NCBI GenBank assembly: GCA_940671915.1
Contig: CALNVZ010003426.1
Location: forward strand, 10,196,195-10,260,194
DNA from: Paracentrotus lividus
Taxonomy: Eukaryota; Echinodermata; Echinoidea; Camarodonta; Echinidae
Direction of reading: 5' to 3'
DNA: 64,000 nt
In this document: one piece after another, positions 57,317 through 64,000 of the stretch
Position numbering within the stretch: position 1 is the stretch's first letter
How the letters are laid out: each line of letters starts with the position of its first letter
Position numbers and translations under genes: made by a program
Notes under the pieces: model-generated
The model's database searches: none
What the model was told of the DNA's origin: nothing
Seen by the model: the letters and a program-made list of their open reading frames with translations, nothing else

Positions 57317-59999
57317 ATATAGAGAAACCAAATGGAGACCGGCAAACTTCGTCGAAAACTGAGGCAGAGGCAAGTCATCACTGTGTACTCATTCGTGATT
57401 GCAAAGCTCCCCTCATTCCTTCCTCCAGAGAACGATGGAGACGCGGGAACAAACCTGACCGCGGGATGTCAACATTGCCAACCAATGTGACGAACCAATC
57501 CCGCACACCAGCATCGGTAACCGATCTGGCCTATATTAGAGTGAAACTGCTGCTTATCTACACCTCACAACAGTTCTCTTCCGCTGACCGTTTCACTTAA
57601 AGCAAGCAACAATGGGGAACAGTTTGGCATTAGATCTGAGATGATAACATATTACTACCTTCCTCATTCTATGTAACATATGACACCCTTGTAGAGGATG
57701 CATCAAGAAGTCTCAAGACAAATATCCCATCGAAGCTACAGCACAAGCTATTACACCTAAGCATAATAGTTCTACTAATGACCTCTCCAAGGCGTTGCTT
57801 TACTATGCTGAGTAGTAAAACGCCTCTAAAACACTAAATATTTTATCCTTTTTAATTTCAATTGACCACTCCCCTTTCAATATTGCCTACCCGTATAATT
57901 GAATGTGATGTTGGCACAGCAGATGGGTCCTAATGTTGGTGAGAACCTTACTACAAGCTCCATAATATGGAATTATCGACAGAGAATTGAAAGTAAAATG
58001 CTCGAGAATTTGAGTGATCTAGTCGGCGGATATGACCCACAGCATTGGAAAGGCCTGTGACTGTGATAAGACAAAAAATTTCTCGAGAAAATGACTATTT
58101 ACCATACAATTGTAAATCACAAGTCACTGCTGACCAAGTTGCCCACCAGTCTTTTGTGACCATCAGGGAAACCCTGAATAAAGCGATCAATCCAGGAAGC
58201 AAGACCCTTCGCAAAAGATGAGTCATGCCAGATTGCTGCCAAAGGCTCCTAGCGACTGAACAAGACACTTTTCTGTAGTGGACCTATTTAACCTGATGTG
58301 ATAATTAATGGTTATTACAAGACACTAATAAGAATCAATGCTGCATTTCCTTGGAATCCGAGTCACTTTAGCACAGATCCATACACCTTCACTAGTTGCG
58401 CTCAGATGGCTGCTTGACATGCTTGAAATCGCCATATGTGAATAATTCACATTCATTTGCCTCCGCAAAATACATTGCCCTCCGTACAGACATATTTTGC
58501 AGGCCAATCAGAGTTCTTTGTCTTCGCTTCACCGTGCAAAGATCAGCATATCCCAAGACTTTGCCCATCTCTCTACTATTGATCATACTTATCAGTAGTC
58601 TACACTCTTTATAGAAGAGACATTCGATATAAGCTTTCGCTCATTAATTCGCATTCCCGTCCCACCATTTTCGTTGTGACTTCCTTTCATTCGTTTTTTT
58701 ATCTGAACACTAGGACACGACAGGTTTTCCGGTCCACGAAGAAATCGCTTGTACTAGTCCAACTACCTCACCTTCTCAGAGGCTCCTACCTCGAAGATGA
58801 GCTTGATGTAGTGAAGGAGCTGATGATACCGGAATAGCTTTTAGTTTGAACCTGCCCAGCAGCACATATGACACTGATTAAACCATAGGATTCTCACCCG
58901 TAATTCTTTGAGGATGGCAAGACGATGTGACGCGACCAGAGCTACTCCTGAACCTGCTACTCAAATAGACGGGATTCTACTTAGAGTCACCATAAGCTCA
59001 GGTACCTTACACAGATTTAAGGTAACGGACTTTAAGGTGATGAAATTGATGATTAGTAAATGTACCTCTGTGCTCAGTTTTGGTCGAATCCCTGGACAAC
59101 AGTTTTAGCACCAAAACTCTCGAATCACCATGTTCATGATTTACTTAAGTTGTTTGGTAACTTGCAACGATTGTGTGAAAAATAAAACATATTATCAGCC
59201 TTGAAGGCTACAATGTCGCTAGGTAAGATGTCTGTACAGCAAGATGCTAAAAAAGTGTGATATCTCCGAATAAAGGGATTGTCAATTGCCTCTCTGACTA
59301 CTCACGCATGCCGATATGCATTATAAAACCATACTCAGCACTACCGCTCCGCAAAACAAGTTTACGTTGTAACTGTTGAAACGAGCGTCATACATATGTC
59401 TGCACAACTGAAAAATCTCTTGTGGATGACAATCAAAACCATTGTCAGCAGGTCTCCTCCTAATCATTACTCCAATTGTGCCTGTTATCCAACATAAAAT
59501 AACTAACGTGCATTTGTGGTAATCCCTTACTATTAACATTACAGTTATTCCTTGATAGCTCTGCCCACACATTCTAATAGCTTTAAGTGAATGCCTATGC
59601 ACCAATTCATCTGCTACTACATATACCTACTACAGTCATCGTCTCTTTTTATGTTGTGCAAAGCAAACCACTTTCGCCAGTATTATTGGCTACTGACCAC
59701 ACGTTCAATAATCGCTCTATACCACAAGATACGCGGCACATCTACAGATCGCTTGGTGAAGTTCTGTTGTGGAGAATGGTGGGAGGTAAAGATGATACGA
59801 GACTGTGTCGCGCTCATGGATAGTACATTGATGTGGGGAAGAGTAGACCGATAGGTAGCACACAGACCTTAGTCTTTGTAATACGCCAAGTCCCACCTAA
59901 ATTTCTACCAATCTGTTACCCTTTATGATATCAAAATCCGCGAATCATGGTCCAAGGTTGTTTAACCTCATTCAAAGGCAAAAAAGTCTCATTTATGAT

Positions 60000-62860
60000 C
60001 CATACACTTAAGTTGTTACTGATGACGTGTTGAAAAATAGAAATGAGTATTATTTTCTTTGTCCTCTGACCTCAATAGAATCCAAGAGGGTTGCAGCCCG
60101 CACTTATCATATATAGTTTTAAAATGATTTTTCATACAAAATATAGTATATACTACATATATTAACAATAAATAAGCATAAAGCTTTAAAAAACGCTCAG
60201 ACCATAATTTTATTTATTTGATTCATGACACCCAGTACAGATGTTAAATATTCATCCGCCCTTGGAGCCTTATCCTACTGATAGATAAAAGAAAATAAGA
60301 AAGATAATAGTCTCTCAATGAACTTTTTCATATACTTGATGATTAAAAATATAATACGAGAAAAAGGTTCACCATCGCCTTTTCGCTTTAATAGGAGACT
60401 AATTAACCTAATTGATCATTATATGCATCGATCTTTTATAATATATTATTTATTCGATTTTCTAACGCCTATTTATTTTATTCACTGGTGTTTAGAGATA
60501 ATTTAATCTGATTAGGAGTGTATATATATTCTAAATAGTTCGAATGTGAATTATCAATAGTCTCTCTGATAGTCATAAAATTTGATCATCTCTCGCCGTC
60601 ATCACCTCGTAATTCTGTATGACCTGAATCCACGCGCATATTTTTTCCCTTTAACACAAGGAAATTGAGTCGCCGTCCACACCTATTATATATCTATAGT
60701 ATGTTGATCTCTATGAGGATTGATTTATCTCTGCTTAACTGTCTTGTGTTCTCTAGAGCTATGCATTGATTTGGTAAACATCTAATCTACATCTCATCTA
60801 CATAAGAGTAATTCTCTCTAGATGTAAGATATTTATCCTTGTATTTTATTTACAAAGCACTATATTAGTATTTAGATCCAACATTTATTATCCCTTTCTA
60901 TTAATATATGTATCCACATACTCAATTCTCACTTCAATAACATGTTTCTTCATTACATCACGTAACAGCAAGATTACATTACATATACTGATACTTCCGC
61001 AAACAGTATACCCCCATTCTTCTTGAAATCATCCAGATCCACATTACCATAATAAATTTGTTATCTTAATATAGTGTAAGATGCTCACACAATAAACATT
61101 AGCGATGCCATCTTCTCTTTGATATTAAGTCTAAAGTCACAATATTTTTTAAATGTTTCCTAAAATGTCCTATTAGAACAGGACAGCGGTTTTTGTGATT
61201 CACTAGTTCAAACATCTAAAGACAATGAGACATAATTTTTCTCCCTCTATTCGGATACTGCTATAATCGATATTCTATATCTAATCCTGTGAGAGCTAGT
61301 CCTTTCTTACTTTTGTGTTTGTTTTTTATTATAATTCGCATATGTTTTAAGAAGAGGCGGCAATATATAAGAATTTTATTATGCATTATGATTATTATTT
61401 AGTGTTTTATACCTTTAGAGGCTTGTTCATATACAATTTCATTAACGTCAGCATTATGCTGTCAAATTCTCCAGAATTATCATACCTATATATTGTGAGA
61501 TGTTAACCGCCGAAGAGATCAGTTACCATTTACTATACAAAGATCAACCAGTTGCTCGTCCCATAATTTATCAATGCTTCTCCTTTTTTATCCAATTTTC
61601 CATGCCAAATCGTTAAGGTATAACGAACAGAGATGAACAGATAGATGAGAAGAGAGTGATTATCATTTGTTGCGGATTAGTTTATTCCGGCCCAAAAAAG
61701 CTTCAACGATACCGTTTCTCTTTTACAACAGTGCCTACCTCACCTTAATACCTAATAAATCCTTTGTAGGTTCAGTACGCCACACAGCAAAATGAAAGTT
61801 TATACATAATAGATTCTATAAGCATAACTGTAATATAAATCAAATTCGATGTCAAACATCCGTGAAGTCACCGAAGTTCAAAGACTAATCAGCTTTGTCT
61901 TGTTAGGATAAAATAATTACCAATACAAATGACTATTATAAATCCATGTATAAATGGACAGTATAGCCGTAACAAAAGGCTATAACATAAAAATCGCCTC
62001 CACCTCATACTGCATTGTTAATTAATTTCATACTACTCTTTAATCACGCCGAGTTATTGTTTGACCAAATTGATATTTGGGACAAATCATTCAACCTTAA
62101 TTTTCTTTATCAAAATATTAATCTTTTTTCGAAGGAGGGAGAGAGTAGACAAGTTCTTGCAAGGTATTCTCACGAATCATATCTTAGCCGAAATGAATAC
62201 GATGACTTATGACGTCTTAATGAACCTTTTTTGCATTCTCACAATTTTGCAACTAATGCGAATATTGTAGGTTAGACCTGGCTGGACGCTGATTACCAAT
62301 GCAACATATTCAAGATTTTTTAAAAAGTTAAAAATTTGTAATTATGATTATAGCAGTGCCATCTTGCCTTTACCTAATATTTCCATTAATTATGAAGTAC
62401 ACAATCCATTTGAAGTTGTTTATTAGCAGCAGTGAGCTGTACTAGCATCCGGTATGCAATTCAAAGATAAAAATTTAAATATCTTCGACTTTACTTGGCC
62501 ATTGACCAAGGAGTTTATATACCTTTTGTTTCACCGGTTGAATATTATTCATATAACATCCATCTAATAAACTTATTTATTGCAGAACAACAAAAATTTG
62601 AACCAATAAACCCAAATCTCGCTGTTTAATGAAAAAATATTTCATGCAGGCTTATCCCTTCTTGACTGGTCATTTATATTTTTCAAGAGAAAAAAAATGG
62701 GGTGGGGTTGAAACCTAATCATTTCGGGTGAGCACATTATTTCATGAAAACTAATACTTCAAAATTGAGGCGCTATGGGACAACTATGCACATTAGCATG
62801 TCAACTGGTTATGGCCATGTGACTTAACAAACAATCATTTAGAAATGGTCTAGAGTGATA
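60000..62860. other. AT-rich interior of the CACTG element, nothing recognised
   Basis: Both strands carry frequent stops. No tandem repeats, MITE ends or motifs were found. This contrasts with the repeat-dense rest of the window. Confidence 0.5.
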
Positions 62861-63132
62861 TCGCAGACATTAAGCTCCCTAATGTTGTGAAATGTTCAAT
62901 ATTAAATATCTATTTTCTCAATTTTAGAGAGAATTTGGGTAATTTGAGCGGCCTTTTGTTGACGTCACATATCTCAAATGCTCAATGCTGACAAAGTGTC
63001 AGCAATCGGAGTTCCTTCAAATAGAATGTTTAGGCAATCATAATCCGTTGAAAAAAAAACTATAGACGCCAAAACAAGGTTAGGCCCCAAAATTGCTATC
63101 TGCTGCTGGACTATTAAATAAGTGCATGTACT

Positions 63133-63235
63133 GATGTGTTGGCTCAGTGGATAGAGCGTCTGCCTTATAATCGAAGGGTCGTGAGTTCGATACCAGGCCG
63201 CGTTAACCAAAAGTTGGAGCGTTTTTATTTTTGGA
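63133..63235 (+). mobile_element. tRNA-derived SINE in the right terminal repeat of the CACTG element
   Basis: GATGTGTTGGCTCAGTGGAT..AGAGCGTCTGCC (A box) and GTCGTGAGTTCGATACCAGG (B box) match the SINE head at 42347. It is a SINE rather than a tRNA gene because the 3' half does not fold with the 5' acceptor and the head is repeated. Confidence 0.78.
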
Positions 63236-63545
63236 GAGAAGCGTTAAACAATACTGTTGATATTTTAAACAACCATTAAACAACAGATTGTGTAAACTTT
63301 TAAACAACAAGAGTGTTAAAGTTTTAAACAACTACAATCCATGTTGTTTAATTTTTAAACAATGCTGTGCTATATCCGGTTAACACGCAGTTGTTTAAGA
63401 TTTTAAACAACTTGTTTAATTTTTTCTAACAGTGTAGCATATTGCCATCAATATATTGGCCAAAGTTATGAGGAAAACAGTTTCTTAACAAATAAAGTGA
63501 AAATTTATCATGAAACAATAGGCCTATAGAAATGCATGGCAGATA

Positions 63546-63956
63546 CCTACAAATAAGCTTGACGCTATATAGCTTAATTCCAGGACTCATATTAATCACA
63601 TATACATGTAGATCTGTGAAATTATTTCGAGAATTCTGTATAGAATATTTAGGTTCTTCCTTTCGTAATACCAAGCTATAATCCTAATATATTTTTTTAG
63701 TTTTACTGATATTATGGTATTTACCCTGAAAAGCAGCAATTTACGATAATCATAACAGCAATGAAAACCATTTAAAATGCCGAAATGCGCTTATAGACAC
63801 TGACGACTTTGTTTTATAATTTGGGGACATAAAAAAAATAAAAAATTATTTTTCATTCCCTGTCTGCTGCATTTCTAAAGAATGGTGCATGGAGCACATC
63901 ATATACTAAACAATCAACATCAGTATATTATTTGCAGCTTTGCTGCGTAGGCCTAT
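63546..63956. other. No feature recognised
   Basis: AT-rich sequence after the foldback right arm. No coding or repeat signal seen. Confidence 0.4.
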
Positions 63957-64000
63957 ATAGTCATAGACGAATTCGGCTTGGCTGATGTTTTGTCATGATG
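63957..64000 (+). mobile_element. Left edge of a palindromic foldback, cut by the window end
   Basis: ATAGACGAATTCGGCTTGGC..TGATGTTTTGTCATGATG matches the left shoulder of the element at 10099-10290. Confidence 0.65.

Larger units (their letters stand above)
56471..63434. mobile_element. 6964-bp CACTG-ended transposon with long terminal inverted repeats
   Basis: Ends are CACTGTTAGAAC and the inverse of TTTTTTCTAACAGTG, flanked by TA on both sides. Clustered TTGTTTAA and TTTAAACA words fill both subterminal zones (56480-56645 and 63240-63420). A further inverted block, TTTTGGCGTCTATAG..TTTTCAACGGATTATGATTG (about 56792-56832), is inverted at about 63033-63075. The 5.8 kb interior has no frame above about 95 codons and no recognisable transposase. 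The superfamily is not assigned. Confidence 0.78.
55966..63545. mobile_element. Second member of the 2.8 kb foldback family, split by a large transposon
   Basis: The left piece 55966-56470 matches 36602-36990 (AAATAAGTTGCTTT, ACCAAATTGGCAACAC, GGGGCACAACTTGCCAT). The right piece 63435-63545 (TAGCATATTGCCATCAATAT, AAGTTATGAGGAAAACAGTT) matches the arm at 39116-39190. Joined, they rebuild GCAATAGCATATTGCC. Confidence 0.78.

Noticed and set aside
63133..63205. tRNA gene
   Set aside because: A and B boxes are present, but the head recurs at 42347 with a shared non-tRNA tail and no clear acceptor-stem pairing. A SINE fits better.

Overview
This is a eukaryotic, AT-rich, intron- and transposon-dense window from a marine invertebrate, most likely an echinoderm of the sea-urchin type. 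The taxon is inferred from four things: a retained metazoan SYCP1, a SULT4A1-type sulfotransferase, many short palindromic DNA transposons, and a promoter-side region full of TAGATCT and AACGTTA words. Two 25-base N runs (25544-25568 and 37183-37207) are assembly gaps.

Two genes can be assembled, both on the minus strand. (1) A SULT4A1-like cytosolic sulfotransferase has six coding exons between 14999 and 1548. All exon phases agree and the predicted protein is 281 aa. (2) Synaptonemal complex protein 1 (SYCP1) has at least 22 coding exons between 52661 and 19373, encoding about 957 residues. It has an N-terminal region, a coiled-coil rod of several hundred residues and a basic S/T-P rich tail. 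One internal phase break (27803 to 20814) shows that a small exon is still missing or that an unusual acceptor is used.

Layout. 1-792: foldback transposon. 1548-14999: SULT4A1 gene, with introns holding MITEs, a truncated LINE, GA tracts and a seven-copy tandem array of its own exon 2. 15000-19372: intergenic, with a G-homopolymer MITE and a 1 kb polypyrimidine array. 19373-52661: SYCP1, whose introns hold nested MITEs, LINE remnants, an inverted satellite, a 2.8 kb foldback and two more exon-derived tandem arrays. 52735-53480: promoter-side palindromic-word region. 53481-55965: no gene recognised, with one transposon of GTGGCGGATC type. 55966-63540: a foldback element split by a 6964-bp CACTG-ended transposon whose interior is decayed. 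63957-64000: start of another foldback.

The most unusual observations are three separate tandem amplifications of an exon edge plus its splice site, all with a period near 120 bp, and MITE ends lying 7-20 nt inside introns just after five 5' splice sites. The two genes have unrelated known roles (atypical sulfotransferase; meiotic chromosome synapsis). I see no operon-like or functional link between them.
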